Shown: positions 8,742-17,721, numbered from the stretch's first letter. The stretch is DNA of 64,000 nucleotides from CAWJMN01 sp963844055 (GCA_963844055.1 CAWJMN010000002.1:806001-870000), one strand, 5' to 3'. The notes: generated by a model from the letters alone, not told the origin. Numbers and translations: made by a program.

Positions 8742-9098
8742 GGGGGCGCACCGGATTCGACCGGATGGCTGAAGTGAGAGTGGCGTGCCGTGGTTGATCA
8801 GTTGGCCACGTTAAAAGCTGATCACAATGTTACGTGCCGAGAGCAATCTCGCCCTTGCTGCCTAATTAAGCGGTAAGCGGAGAATGGGACCTTAGCCGGA
8901 GAGGACCCACGATCCGTCACTAAATCCGGACCACCGCAGGTCACGTCGGGTACGCCAGCGGTTAGAAAAGTTCCTGTCTAGCGGCACAAGAAGTCCGGCA
9001 CTGGACGTCTTGAGCAGCGAAATACAAATCAGTGACTACGCACGTAGAAGCCTTCATGGAATCCTCTCGGGACGCGGGTTCGATTCCCGCCGCCTCCA
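8742..9098 (+). ncRNA. ssrA: Transfer-messenger RNA (tmRNA)
   Basis: The 5' end GGGGGCG pairs with the 3' end CGCCTCC to give the tRNA-like acceptor stem. The 3' half carries a T-arm, GCGGGTTCGATTCCCGC. CCA is not encoded. The tag reading frame runs from about 8836 and ends in ...LALAA followed by TAA at 8863, so the proteolysis tag is probably AESNLALAA, close in length and ending to other bacterial tags. The length of 357 nt is usual. A possible -10 hexamer, TATGAT, lies at 8720-8725. tmRNA with SmpB rescues stalled ribosomes and marks the nascent protein for ClpXP-type proteolysis. Confidence 0.95.
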
Positions 9099-9100
9099 TA

Positions 9101-9158
9101 CCCCGGTTTTGCAAGGTATCGCAGTAACACGCAATACTCTGCAAATCCGGGGTTTTTT
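9101..9158 (+). terminator. Intrinsic terminator of ssrA
   Basis: CCCCGGTTTTGCA (from 9101) pairs with TGCAAATCCGGGG (ending 9152), apart from one bulge, and is followed directly by six T residues. It starts three bases after the mature tmRNA 3' end. Confidence 0.85.
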
Positions 9159-9766
9159 CGTGCGCGGACTCCTCGGCTTGCGAGGCGATACGCCCTCCTG
9201 CGGACATTTGCTACGCCGCTTTCTGCACCGCCTCCATGGCTGGCAAGGGGTTACCTAGCAGCAACTGGAATTCGGCAGGGAGCGAATGCGACTGCTGAGC
9301 ATTCCACGAATTCAATGCGACTTAGGGCTTGTGCTTCTAGCAACGCTAAATCGAACACCGTTGCATTTGCCGCACTTTCTACTTTGGCCAAGCTAATTGA
9401 CTTGCCAGCATCTGTTAGTCACACCCGAACTCGGTCGTGAATTAAACAGGCCTCAATGGCCCTCTCAAATGGACAAGCCTGACCGAAAACCATAGCCCTC
9501 ATCCACAAAACGGTCACAAAAACCACTCACATGCTAATATTTAACCCCTCTTTTGCGCTGTAAACAAACACAAACCACCCCCATTAGGACAGGTAAAGGC
9601 AAAATAAAACAGCCAGCGTGTTACCTTTTAACCCAAACAATACCTAGTATTAGCGTTACCACTAGTCTACTTTGTCAGGCATCCTCCCACCACACGAGCT
9701 CAGCCCAACGTAATAGCTCAGCCCACCTTACGAGCTCGCCAACCAATCAGACTCAAGGAATTCCAC
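9159..9766 (+). other. Long non-coding leader region of the surface protein gene
   Basis: About 600 bp with no credible gene. The second half (roughly 9500-9766) is low in G, rich in A and C and poor in structure, unlike the surroundings, and contains repeated GAGCTC/AGCTCAGCCCA elements near 9698-9736. This is probably the promoter and untranslated leader of the downstream gene. The start codon at 9767 is preceded by AAGGAA at 9755-9760. I could not pick a clear -35/-10 pair. Confidence 0.4.
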
Positions 9767-12598
9767 ATGTTAAAGTCGCTTCGCTCTCGGGCATCCAAAA
9801 AGGTCCGATCACGCCAACTCTTGAAGGCGTCGCGCCGCCCGCGGCTAGAACAACTCGAACTGCGAGCGATGATGGCCTGCGATGGTTTTACTACGTTTAC
9901 CCAGGGGGGATGGGGAGCCGATCCGAACGGTGGCAACGCAGGGGTATACCTACATAGCAATTTTACGGCAGCCTTTCCCAATGGTGTGCAGATCGGTAGC
10001 CAAACTGCGGGTGCGGCCAGCGATTCCGTCGTAACTGCCGGCAACCAAGCGGCGAAGTTCACCTCTGCTCAGGCAATCACAAATTGGCTGCCGCACGGCG
10101 GTCCCTCAGGTGCTCTGGGTGGCGATACCGTTAACCCATTGCTTGGCTCTGCTCCCGATGACGGAACATTAGCAGGCCAAACCCTAGCGTTGTCGCTGAA
10201 TGTTGGCTTCGACCTGTACGACGCGAATTTTTCCGAGAGCACCGTCCATCTCAAGGATCTTGAGGTGAGTAGTGGACCGTTTGCTGGCCAAACCGTTCAG
10301 TTTGTTCTCAATACGGCCAATGCGATTCTGAGCGGAATCACCAATACCGGTTACTCTGCAGCTGAGGCCAACACAGCCGCAACAGCCATTAATCAGAACT
10401 TTGACAATGGCGATAGGGATCTGGGGTACCTCGACGACGATTGCATCGAAGATTCGCCGTTGTTCGTCGCACTTTCCGGCCGCAAGTTTGAGGATCTGAA
10501 CGGCAACGGCGCGGATGATAGCGATCCTGGCATCGCCAACTGGCAAATCAGCGTATGGCTTGACAGCAACGGCAATAGTACGCACGAAGCGGAAGAGACG
10601 CACGTCGTCACGACCAATCTAGACGGCGATTGGACCTTCGCTGAGGAAGTGCCCCATTCCGATCATCCCGTTGCCTGGACCGTATTTGAGATCAATCAGG
10701 CAGGCTGGACCCAAACCTACGGCACCGCAGGCTACAGTGGGACCTTCTCTGAGAACGATCGTTTCGAGGCAGGCATCGACTTCGGCAACTTCAAGAACTT
10801 CAGTCTTTCCGGCACGAAGTTCGAAGACCGCAACGGTGACGGGCTGACGGCAGGCGATAGCGGTCTGGGGGGCATTACGATCTTCATCGATATGAACGAT
10901 GATACGATTAGTAACGAAGGGGATGCTACCACCACAACTGCAGCGGACGGAACTTGGTCCTTCAACGGCCTAAGCACCGGCTATGCTGGCAAGAAGGTCC
11001 TTGAAGTACTGCCTAGTGGCTACACCCAGACCTTGGGCGCAGCAGGCTATGTCATTACCGGCACCTCGGGCGCCGATCAGACTGGTCTTAACTTTGCCAA
11101 CTTCAAGAACTTCAATCTCTCGGGCACGAAGTTCGAAGACCACAATGGTGACGGGCTGACGACTGGCGACAGCGGCCTGGGGGGCATCACCATCTTCATT
11201 GATATGAACGGTGATACGATTAGCAACGATGGGGCAGGCACCACCACGACGACCGCAGCGGACGGAAGCTGGTCCTTCAACGGCCTAAGCACCGGCTATG
11301 CTGGCAAGAAGGTCCTTGAAGTACTGCCTAGTGGCTACACCCAGACCTTGGGCGCAGCAGGCTATGTCATTACCGGCACCTCGGGCGCCGATCAGACTGG
11401 TCTTAACTTTGCCAACTTCAAGAACTTCAATCTCTCGGGCACGAAGTTCGAAGACCACAATGGTGACGGGCTGACGACTGGCGACAGCGGCCTGGGGGGC
11501 ATCACCATCTTCATTGATATGAACGGTGATACGATTAGCAACGATGGGGCAGGCACCACCACGACGACCGCAGCGGACGGAAGCTGGTCCTTCAACGGCC
11601 TAGGCACCGGCTATGCCGGCAAGAAGGTCCTTGAAGTACTGCCTAGTGGCTACACCCAGACCTTGGGCGCAGCAGGCTACGCCATTGCCGGCACCTCGGG
11701 CGCCGATCAGACTGGCCTTAACTTTGCCAACTTCAAGAACATCAACATCTCCGGTACGAAGTACCAAGACCACAACGGCAACGGCGTTAAGGATGGGGCC
11801 GACGGGGCGCTGGGTAACTTCACCTTTATCCTGAATGACAATGGCGACGGTATCGTCAATAACGGTGAAAGGTTTGCCGTGAGTGCCGCAGACGGTACTT
11901 GGAGCATTACCAATGTTGGTCCTGGTACTTGGACGATCACTGAGGCCTATGCTGGTGCGAACTGGGTACAAACACAAGGCGAGACGGGGTACAGTGCCGC
12001 CGCCTCTAGCGGCGTCAACGCGATTGACCTCATTTTCGGCAACACCGACGTCGGCGTGGAGAATGGCAAGACGATTGGGTTCTGGAGCAATAAGAACGGC
12101 CAAGCCCTCATCACCGCATCCGACATCACGGCATTGAATGGATATAATCTCAAGACGGCAACGGGCGCAGATGCTGTGTTCACGAATGCGGCTTCGGTGA
12201 AATCCTTCATGCTTGGTGCAACGGCCACGAACATGGCCAACATGCTTTCCGCACAATTGGCGGGCACGGTTCTGAATTTCCGCCATGGGTTCTTCGGCAG
12301 CAGCACTTCGATTTACGTCGACGGTACGCTATCGACCTGGGGCGGCAACTCCCAGGGAGTGAACCTGGTGACAAACCTCGATAATGATGGTGATGCCAAC
12401 AATTCGGACGCGGATGGGCTCGTCAATCAATTCGGGTTCGCGGATATCAATGGTCTGATCGCTGCCGCCAATGCGGAACTGGCAGCCCATGCCAATACCA
12501 CAAGTGGTTCGACCTTCGACGCTTTCCGGAAGTATCAGGAAGCGTTGAAGATTGCATTCGATGGCATGAATAACAACTTGACGATCTTTGCACTGTAG
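9767..12598 (+). CDS. Secreted cell-surface protein with LEPR-XLL-type N-terminus and SdrD_B-like repeats
   Basis: 943 residues. The basic N-terminus ends in RRPRLEQLELRAMM, the sorting-type motif found on many planctomycete exported proteins. A family-specific N-terminal region follows to about residue 230. Then come five SdrD_B/Cna-B-like beta-sandwich modules starting near residues 235, 345, 449, 554 and 659, each beginning like LSGTKFEDHNGDG, with D/N-rich loops that probably bind calcium. The C-terminal 180 residues contain TIGFWSNKNG and resemble the N-terminal region in being planctomycete-specific. No sortase signal or membrane anchor is seen. Likely role: an extracellular structural or adhesive protein. 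The gene stands alone between two terminators. Confidence 0.8.
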   Translation: MLKSLRSRASKKVRSRQLLKASRRPRLEQLELRAMMACDGFTTFTQGGWGADPNGGNAGVYLHSNFTAAFPNGVQIGSQTAGAASDSVVTAGNQAAKFTSAQAITNWLPHGGPSGALGGDTVNPLLGSAPDDGTLAGQTLALSLNVGFDLYDANFSESTVHLKDLEVSSGPFAGQTVQFVLNTANAILSGITNTGYSAAEANTAATAINQNFDNGDRDLGYLDDDCIEDSPLFVALSGRKFEDLNGNGADDSDPGIANWQISVWLDSNGNSTHEAEETHVVTTNLDGDWTFAEEVPHSDHPVAWTVFEINQAGWTQTYGTAGYSGTFSENDRFEAGIDFGNFKNFSLSGTKFEDRNGDGLTAGDSGLGGITIFIDMNDDTISNEGDATTTTAADGTWSFNGLSTGYAGKKVLEVLPSGYTQTLGAAGYVITGTSGADQTGLNFANFKNFNLSGTKFEDHNGDGLTTGDSGLGGITIFIDMNGDTISNDGAGTTTTTAADGSWSFNGLSTGYAGKKVLEVLPSGYTQTLGAAGYVITGTSGADQTGLNFANFKNFNLSGTKFEDHNGDGLTTGDSGLGGITIFIDMNGDTISNDGAGTTTTTAADGSWSFNGLGTGYAGKKVLEVLPSGYTQTLGAAGYAIAGTSGADQTGLNFANFKNINISGTKYQDHNGNGVKDGADGALGNFTFILNDNGDGIVNNGERFAVSAADGTWSITNVGPGTWTITEAYAGANWVQTQGETGYSAAASSGVNAIDLIFGNTDVGVENGKTIGFWSNKNGQALITASDITALNGYNLKTATGADAVFTNAASVKSFMLGATATNMANMLSAQLAGTVLNFRHGFFGSSTSIYVDGTLSTWGGNSQGVNLVTNLDNDGDANNSDADGLVNQFGFADINGLIAAANAELAAHANTTSGSTFDAFRKYQEALKIAFDGMNNNLTIFAL
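10799..11740 (+). repeat. Three tandem 312/315-bp repeats inside the surface protein gene
   Basis: Units begin at 10799 (312 bp), 11111 (315 bp) and 11426 (315 bp). The last two are almost identical at DNA level, with only a few changes near their ends. The first is clearly diverged, and a more diverged unit continues at 11741. Near-identity at silent positions points to recent duplication or gene conversion. Each unit encodes one 104-105-residue beta-sandwich module. Confidence 0.9.
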
Positions 12599-12628
12599 TT
12601 GAACGTTGGTTCAAGGCAAATCGCACAG

Positions 12629-12663
12629 CGGGCGGGGAACCTGTACTCCTCGCCCGTTTTTTT
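12629..12663 (+). terminator. Intrinsic terminator after the surface protein gene
   Basis: CGGGCGGGG pairs with CCTCGCCCG across a 10-base loop and is followed by seven T residues. It lies 31 bp after the stop codon. Beyond it, 12664-12924 holds no gene; it must contain the promoter of the FadL-like gene, but I see no convincing hexamers. Confidence 0.85.
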
Positions 12664-12924
12664 GCGCTGGTTGATACTTTGACTTCTTCGAAGCCTTCCA
12701 ACATCGATTATTCCTCGGTGGACGCTCGCGGAATGACAAAGCTAGCAACGCTTGCAGGTCAATTGCTATGCAATAGATAAGTGCCGTGTGATGTGTAGTG
12801 ATCTCAAAAGTCTGTGATTGGTAACCTATGCGGGGTAGATGAAGAATTTGAAATAAAGTGGAAAGGTATGCCGAATAAGCACAAAAGACATGATGTCTAG
12901 GCGGATTTCAGGGAAGAGAAGTTT

Positions 12925-14208
12925 ATGCGTTGCTTTAGCCGGCTTGCTATCGTCTTTCATGTTCTTGTTTTTGTAGGCCTGTCGGGTCTCGTTAGCCGTA
13001 CGGCGCAGGCCCAGACGTTTGGCGTAGAAGCACATAATGCGCTCATGCCTGCCTCGGGCGGTATGGCGGGTGCCAGCATTGCTCGGCCGCAGGATCTGAC
13101 TTCGGCGATAAATGGAAACCCGGCCTCCATCACGCAGTTCAGTGGCACTCAATTTATGTTCGGCGGCGCTTGGGCGGAGCCGACTTTCAATTTGAATCAG
13201 ACAGGGCCGATTCCATTTGCTGGCCCATCGCTAATCGATCCGTTTTCTGCTAAGTCTAGCGCTCCTGGCCTTCCTGGCGGAAATATCGGCGTGACGCAGG
13301 AGCTGAGCGCGTACGGCTTGCCAGTGACGCTTGGCATCGGCTTTGTAACCACCAGCGGTGGATTCGTTGATTTCCGCAGCGTTCCTGAAAGCCGTGGGAC
13401 GAACTCGGGGATGGCGATCTTTTCGTTACCCCTCACCATGGGCCTCCAGGTTTCTGAACGACTATCGCTGGGAGCGAGCGCAGCCTTTGGAATTGCACTG
13501 TTCGACGGTCCTTTCGTGGGAACCGGCGGTATGACGCCAGACTACGCTCTGCGTGGCACGCTGGGAGCTAACTATCTTCTGACGGAAGCAACAACCGTCG
13601 GTGCCTACTATCAGACGGAACAAACCTTCCGGTTTGACAACGCCTTTATGGTGGGACCGATCGCCTCGGACGTTAACATGCAACTGCCACAGAACCTGGG
13701 GTTAGGCATTGGCAATACGTCGCTAATGGATGGGCAACTGCTGGTCTCGGTGGATGTGCTCTACAAGATGTGGGATCAGGCGGACCTCTACAAATCTATC
13801 TATAACGACCAGTGGGTCGTACAGTTCGGTACACAGTACACCATGGGGAACTACAAGCTGCGGGCAGGATATGCCTGGGCACAGAATCCCTTGGATTCGG
13901 CTCCCGGACCAGACCTCGGCGGCATCATTGAGCCAGGTGGAATTCGGGCGATTCGATATACGCAGGGCTTGCTCGCTATCACCAGCCAACACCGGCTAAC
14001 AGGGGGCATCGGCGTCACTGATGTTCTTCCCGGTGTAGATATGGACCTCATGGGTGGCGGCATGTTTCGCGACCAACAGCAGCTTGGAGATGCGACCCAA
14101 ACCTCCATCATGAGCTACTGGCTTGGCTTCGGCATGACTTGGCGGTTCGGACGGGGCTCATGCCATACACCTTGCGATGTGGGCGAAACGTACGAGGAAC
14201 TCAACTAA
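12925..14208 (+). CDS. FadL/OmpP1-family outer membrane protein
   Basis: 427 residues with a signal peptide (hydrophobic stretch to about residue 30, cleavage near AQAQT). Next comes the family N-terminal hatch signature, LMPASGGMAGASIARPQD followed by INGNPASI. The rest alternates polar and aromatic residues as in a 14-strand beta-barrel and ends in an aromatic-rich strand (MTWRFG) near the C-terminus. FadL-type proteins let long-chain fatty acids or other hydrophobic molecules cross the outer membrane. A GGGAAGAGAAG ribosome-binding site precedes the ATG. It is the first of three consecutive outer-membrane protein genes; the ligand is unknown. Confidence 0.85.
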   Translation: MRCFSRLAIVFHVLVFVGLSGLVSRTAQAQTFGVEAHNALMPASGGMAGASIARPQDLTSAINGNPASITQFSGTQFMFGGAWAEPTFNLNQTGPIPFAGPSLIDPFSAKSSAPGLPGGNIGVTQELSAYGLPVTLGIGFVTTSGGFVDFRSVPESRGTNSGMAIFSLPLTMGLQVSERLSLGASAAFGIALFDGPFVGTGGMTPDYALRGTLGANYLLTEATTVGAYYQTEQTFRFDNAFMVGPIASDVNMQLPQNLGLGIGNTSLMDGQLLVSVDVLYKMWDQADLYKSIYNDQWVVQFGTQYTMGNYKLRAGYAWAQNPLDSAPGPDLGGIIEPGGIRAIRYTQGLLAITSQHRLTGGIGVTDVLPGVDMDLMGGGMFRDQQQLGDATQTSIMSYWLGFGMTWRFGRGSCHTPCDVGETYEELN

Positions 14209-14228
14209 GTGCGACGCCAACGTCGTAC
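14209..14228 (+). terminator. Stem-loop immediately after the FadL-like gene
   Basis: GTGCGACG and CGTCGTAC form an 8-bp stem (one G-U pair) around a CCAA loop, starting on the base after the stop codon. There is no T-run, so termination is uncertain. It may instead protect the mRNA 3' end. Confidence 0.35.
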
Positions 14229-14346
14229 GGAGAACACCCGGACTAGGTCAGCATGCGTGGCGAAGTCTCATCGAATCGCTGGGGGTGATGTCCAAGCGAG
14301 TCGATTGCTGAGGCTTGGCGAAGATCACCGTCTTGTGAGAGGAGCC

Positions 14347-14396
14347 TCGTGAAATGGAGCCGACAACCTTCCATTTCGCGAGATTCCATTTCACGA
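14347..14396. repeat. 12-bp perfect inverted repeat over a start codon
   Basis: TCGTGAAATGGA (14347-14358) is the exact reverse complement of TCCATTTCACGA (14385-14396). A third, near-identical copy of the right arm, TCCATTTCGCGA, lies at 14370-14381, so the left arm can pair with either copy. The ATG at 14354 is inside the left arm and would be buried in the hairpin. Confidence 0.8.
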
Positions 14397-14566
14397 CAGT
14401 CCGCACCCCGTGTGCTTGGTTCGTAGTAGCGATCCTCCTGTTGGTGCAGACGCGTATCGCGCATTCGGAACAGAAAATTCCCGATTCAAGCACAACCAAT
14501 TCGCGGGTCGACCAACTCGAGCGAAAGTTGCAATCGGTTGTCGAAGAGAACCGTCGGCTGAGCTGA
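14354..14566 (+). pseudogene. Signal-peptide and coiled-coil N-terminus of the next porin, out of frame with it
   Basis: This 70-codon frame has a hydrophobic export signal (WFVVAILLLVQTRIAHS) and a heptad-rich segment ending in VEENRRL. This is the usual N-terminal coiled coil of planctomycete phosphate-porin-like proteins. It stops at TGA 14564-14566. Skipping the single A at 14561 restores the reading as RRLAEEVDALKEH and joins it to the downstream barrel. The most economical explanation is therefore a one-base insertion, a sequencing error, or a +1 frameshift. As written, the barrel has no signal peptide. Confidence 0.7.
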
Positions 14567-14612
14567 AGAGGTTGATGCGCTAAAGGAGCATGCCAGCTTT
14601 CGCCTGCCGGAA

Positions 14613-15869
14613 GTGCCAGCGGAATCTGAATCGAGCGAATCCCCAGTCGCGATTTCATCCGATTCTGACGTGCCATACCAACCCGCTTATACAACGGGCT
14701 ATGACAACGGGTTCTTCATTCGTCCAGAGGTTATTGAGGAGTCACCCTTCTCGCTCAAGATCAACAGCCAGACTACCTTTCGTTATTCCGGCTTCGCCCG
14801 CGATGCGAATACTTGGACCGACAGTGCCGGGAATATCAATCCGATTTTCAACAGCAGCACCGCCATGATTCCTCGTGGCCGGCTGATCTTCTCCGGTAAG
14901 GCCTTCTTGCCGGATCTCTCGTACCTGCTGAACATCGATTACAACACGGTTTCCAACAACCCCATCGGGTTTCGGGCTTACGCCCTCAGCTATAAGTTTA
15001 GCCGCGCCTTGGAAATGCATGTTGGGCAGAACAAGGTGCCAGGTAGCCGTGAATGGTTGGCAAGTTCCTGGGATGCTCAGGAAGGTCCTGACCGATCCAT
15101 GGCGACAACTTTCTTCCGCCCTAGTCTCAGCCAAGGCATCTGGTTTACAGGCGAACCGATCGACCAAGTCTATTACCATGCGATGGTTTCGAACGGTTTT
15201 AATACCCTTAATCAAACGCCCAATCAGATCGATAGCCGGATTTGTTTGTCGGAATCGATTTGGTGGGAACCTTGGGGGGAATTTGGGCGAGGCTATTCCG
15301 ACATCCAGCACCATGAAGATTGGGCGACTCGCATCGGCGCAAGTTTCTCCAACACCAAAGAAGAGGGAAGCCAAGCCAGTGATTTCCCAGAAAACTCCTC
15401 TGTACGGCTTTCAGATGGCACGTTGATCACTCAGCTTGGCGCACTGGCTCCCGGAGTAACCATCCAAGGGTACTCTCTGTCGCTGATGGCGGTTGACCTA
15501 TCCTTCAAATACCAAGGGTTCAGCCTATCTACCGAGATGTACTTTCAGGAACTGTCATCGCTGCAGGGAAGTGGACCACTTCCTATGAGTTCAGTGAGAG
15601 CGCATGGCGGTGTCGTGCAGGGAGGCTACTTCATCATTCCACAAAGTGTTGAATGGTATGGTCGTAGCTCATATGTCACCGGCGGCTACGGCTCGGGCAC
15701 AGAACTTGGCAGCGGCTTCAACTGGTTTATCGTTCCTGGAAAAAGCAACCTGCGATTTACCATGGATGCAGCTTGGCTAGAGAGTTCCCCCGCCGATCAG
15801 AATCGAACCGGCTTTGTGGCAGGTCAGACGGGGCTGTTAATTCGCACACAAATCAACATGGCATTTTGA
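14613..15869 (+). CDS. Phosphate-selective-porin-like outer membrane protein (barrel part of a frameshifted gene)
   Basis: 418 residues from a GTG at 14613. The coding frame extends further upstream to about 14562, where it should join the signal-peptide fragment by a one-base shift. The protein reads as a porin O/P-type barrel: FSLKINSQTTFRYSGFARDANTW, PRGRLIFSGKAF and a C-terminal strand ending in aromatic MAF, all typical of 16-strand barrels. There are no stops or further shifts in the barrel, and codon use looks normal, which suggests the break is recent or not real. It stands between the FadL-like and OprB-like genes on the same strand. Transport substrate is unknown. Confidence 0.75.
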   Translation: MPAESESSESPVAISSDSDVPYQPAYTTGYDNGFFIRPEVIEESPFSLKINSQTTFRYSGFARDANTWTDSAGNINPIFNSSTAMIPRGRLIFSGKAFLPDLSYLLNIDYNTVSNNPIGFRAYALSYKFSRALEMHVGQNKVPGSREWLASSWDAQEGPDRSMATTFFRPSLSQGIWFTGEPIDQVYYHAMVSNGFNTLNQTPNQIDSRICLSESIWWEPWGEFGRGYSDIQHHEDWATRIGASFSNTKEEGSQASDFPENSSVRLSDGTLITQLGALAPGVTIQGYSLSLMAVDLSFKYQGFSLSTEMYFQELSSLQGSGPLPMSSVRAHGGVVQGGYFIIPQSVEWYGRSSYVTGGYGSGTELGSGFNWFIVPGKSNLRFTMDAAWLESSPADQNRTGFVAGQTGLLIRTQINMAF

Positions 15870-16025
15870 ACTAGCAGACTCGCTGAGCTAGATGGGCTTG
15901 CAAGCATTTTAGCGAGTGTCGACCGAACCGATTTTACGCTTAATACAGCGACAGTTTTACTTGATGGACCTTATTGCCGAAATGATCGGCGCGGGATGAA
16001 TATTTGGCGTCGATGAAAAATGCAG

Positions 16026-16058
16026 TGTCGAGATGGAAACTCGTTTCGAGACTCGACA
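16026..16058 (+). promoter_or_regulatory. Nested stem-loop in the leader of the OprB-like gene
   Basis: TGTCGAG (16026-16032) pairs with CTCGACA (16052-16058), and inside it CTCG-TTT-CGAG (16040-16050) forms a second hairpin. It lies 45 bp before the start codon on the same strand. It could be a leader structure or a protein-binding site. The rest of the gap from 15870 shows ACTCGCT/AGCGAGT arms at 15878-15884 and 15911-15917, which may form a weak 3' hairpin for the preceding gene. Confidence 0.4.
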
Positions 16059-16102
16059 GCTAGCACAGCGGCCAAGCCAAACGTTCATGAAAGGCAACGG
16101 AA

Positions 16103-17506
16103 ATGCTCAATTCGACCCTTCGATACTGCGCACTTGTTGTCGTATCATTGACCTGGTCGCAGTTGGCAACTGCGCAGGATAGTTCCGCAGTCGGTGACAT
16201 CGAAGCGCCAGAGAGTGGCGAAAGCTTTTCTGTTTCCGACAATGCCGAATACCTCGACAGTTGCGAGTGCGGAAGCGACATCTGGAACCGTTCCACATTA
16301 ACGGGCGATTGGTTTGGTCGCCGGTCTTGCCTTCAGCAATCTGGAATCACCTTCGCGGGAAGGTCTACGCACTTTGCGTTTGGGGTGAACGGCGGTATCA
16401 ATGTTGCCCCACCTCCACCGCTGGGCCTGGGCGACACCTTCAAATACACCGGACGTGGCGAATACGATCTGATTTTTGATCTTGAGAAGTTTGGCGGAAT
16501 GCCTCGCGGGACTTTGCTGGTCCGTGCGGAACACTGGTATGGCCAATACGGAAACGTCACCACGAACGTAGGCTCCCTTTCACCGGCGGTGTTTCCGGCC
16601 GCAACCCCTGTTTCGCCCAATGATCCGGGCGTACCGTACATTACGAACTTTGTGGTTACCCAGCCATTGTCCGAAAGGCTGGTACTGTTTGCCGGCAAAA
16701 AAGATGTGCTGGGCGCGGCCGATCAGGATGAGTTTGCCGGGGGCGACGGCACGAGCCAGTTTATCAACCAGGCCTTTGTCGCCAACCCAGCATTTCTGCT
16801 CGGCTTGCCCTATAGCTCTTTCACGGCCGGTGCGGTGATGCCCAGACAGTGGGGCATGATGAAGACGTTCGTCTATGACCCGCAGGATCGCACCCGAGAT
16901 TTCTTTCGCTTAGGAGATCTGTTTTCTCAAGGCGTGATTCTCGGAAGCGAAGTATCGGTGAATACCAAATTCTTCGGCAAGAAGGGGGATCACCATGTGG
17001 GAGCCATGTGGAAACATGTTCAACTGACCGACCTTCGATTTAATGAGCCACCCCCTGGTGTATACCCCGAGCCGACGGTCCCAGGATTTCCCACCCTCAA
17101 CGATTCCTACACGATCTACTACGGCTTTGACCAATACTTGGTGCAATACGGGGATAATCCCAATCGTGGGTGTGGGTTGTTTGGGCGTGCCTCCATCAGC
17201 GATGGAAATCCAACCCCCGTCAGACACTTCCTCAGCGCGGGCTTGGGAGGCTACAGTCCCGTCGGTCAGCACCGTGGCGATACGTTTGGAATCGGCTGGT
17301 ACTATGTTGGTGCCAGCAGCCAATTTGGCCCCCTACCGCAAGCCGTTTTTGGACCACGCAACGGAACAGGCGTCGAAGCATTCTACAATTTCCAAATTAC
17401 GCCTTGGCTAAACATCAGCCCGGATGTTCAGTACATTCGCCCTGAAGCGGGTGCGATTGCCGATGATGCATTCGTTTATGGTGTGCGAGTCAACGCGACG
17501 CTGTAA
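16103..17506 (+). CDS. OprB-like carbohydrate-selective porin
   Basis: 467 residues. A signal peptide is cleaved near ATAQD, then comes an acidic linker. The family opening follows: LTGDWFGRRSCLQQSGITF around residues 65-83, matching the conserved W-G-x-R-x-x-L-x-x-x-G-I pattern of OprB porins. Later segments (GKKDVLGAADQDEFAGGDGTSQF and the ending YGVRVNATL) also fit. OprB-type barrels admit glucose and other sugars through the outer membrane. An AAGGCAACGGAA region precedes the ATG. It is the third outer-membrane gene in a row and faces the sulfatase gene, so polysaccharide use is a plausible context, but there is no direct evidence of a shared operon. Confidence 0.82.
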   Translation: MLNSTLRYCALVVVSLTWSQLATAQDSSAVGDIEAPESGESFSVSDNAEYLDSCECGSDIWNRSTLTGDWFGRRSCLQQSGITFAGRSTHFAFGVNGGINVAPPPPLGLGDTFKYTGRGEYDLIFDLEKFGGMPRGTLLVRAEHWYGQYGNVTTNVGSLSPAVFPAATPVSPNDPGVPYITNFVVTQPLSERLVLFAGKKDVLGAADQDEFAGGDGTSQFINQAFVANPAFLLGLPYSSFTAGAVMPRQWGMMKTFVYDPQDRTRDFFRLGDLFSQGVILGSEVSVNTKFFGKKGDHHVGAMWKHVQLTDLRFNEPPPGVYPEPTVPGFPTLNDSYTIYYGFDQYLVQYGDNPNRGCGLFGRASISDGNPTPVRHFLSAGLGGYSPVGQHRGDTFGIGWYYVGASSQFGPLPQAVFGPRNGTGVEAFYNFQITPWLNISPDVQYIRPEAGAIADDAFVYGVRVNATL

Positions 17507-17690
17507 TCGCTACGACACTTGTCACTGCCTTTGTGGACTTGTTGAATTCACTCACTTGTCCCGATGCGAAGTGACATTAAACATCAGACCGTGTATTCGC
17601 CAGAAGAGTCGGTACAGCGCAGATTGACTACCCTTTTGGGTGAATCCGCTACCGGAAGGAATGGATATTGCAAGTTCTGACCGCGCAAAC

Positions 17691-17721
17691 AAGCGGCCGG
17701 ACCATTAAGGGCCGGCCGCTT
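17691..17721. terminator. Bidirectional stem-loop between the porin and sulfatase genes
   Basis: AAGCGGCCGG (17691-17700) and CCGGCCGCTT (17712-17721) are perfect inverted repeats around an 11-base loop. The stem lies between convergent genes, 39 bp from the sulfatase stop. No long T-run is present on either side. The remaining 17507-17690 shows nothing recognisable. Confidence 0.6.

Noticed and set aside
10799..11740. Possible CRISPR or mobile element because of regular repeats
   Set aside because: Units are 312-315 bp, in frame and coding for protein modules; no spacers, no transposase and no terminal inverted repeats.
10732..12306. Several long minus-strand open frames opposite the repeat protein
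   Set aside because: They repeat with the same 315-bp period as the sense modules and have no start signals, so they are shadows of the repeats.
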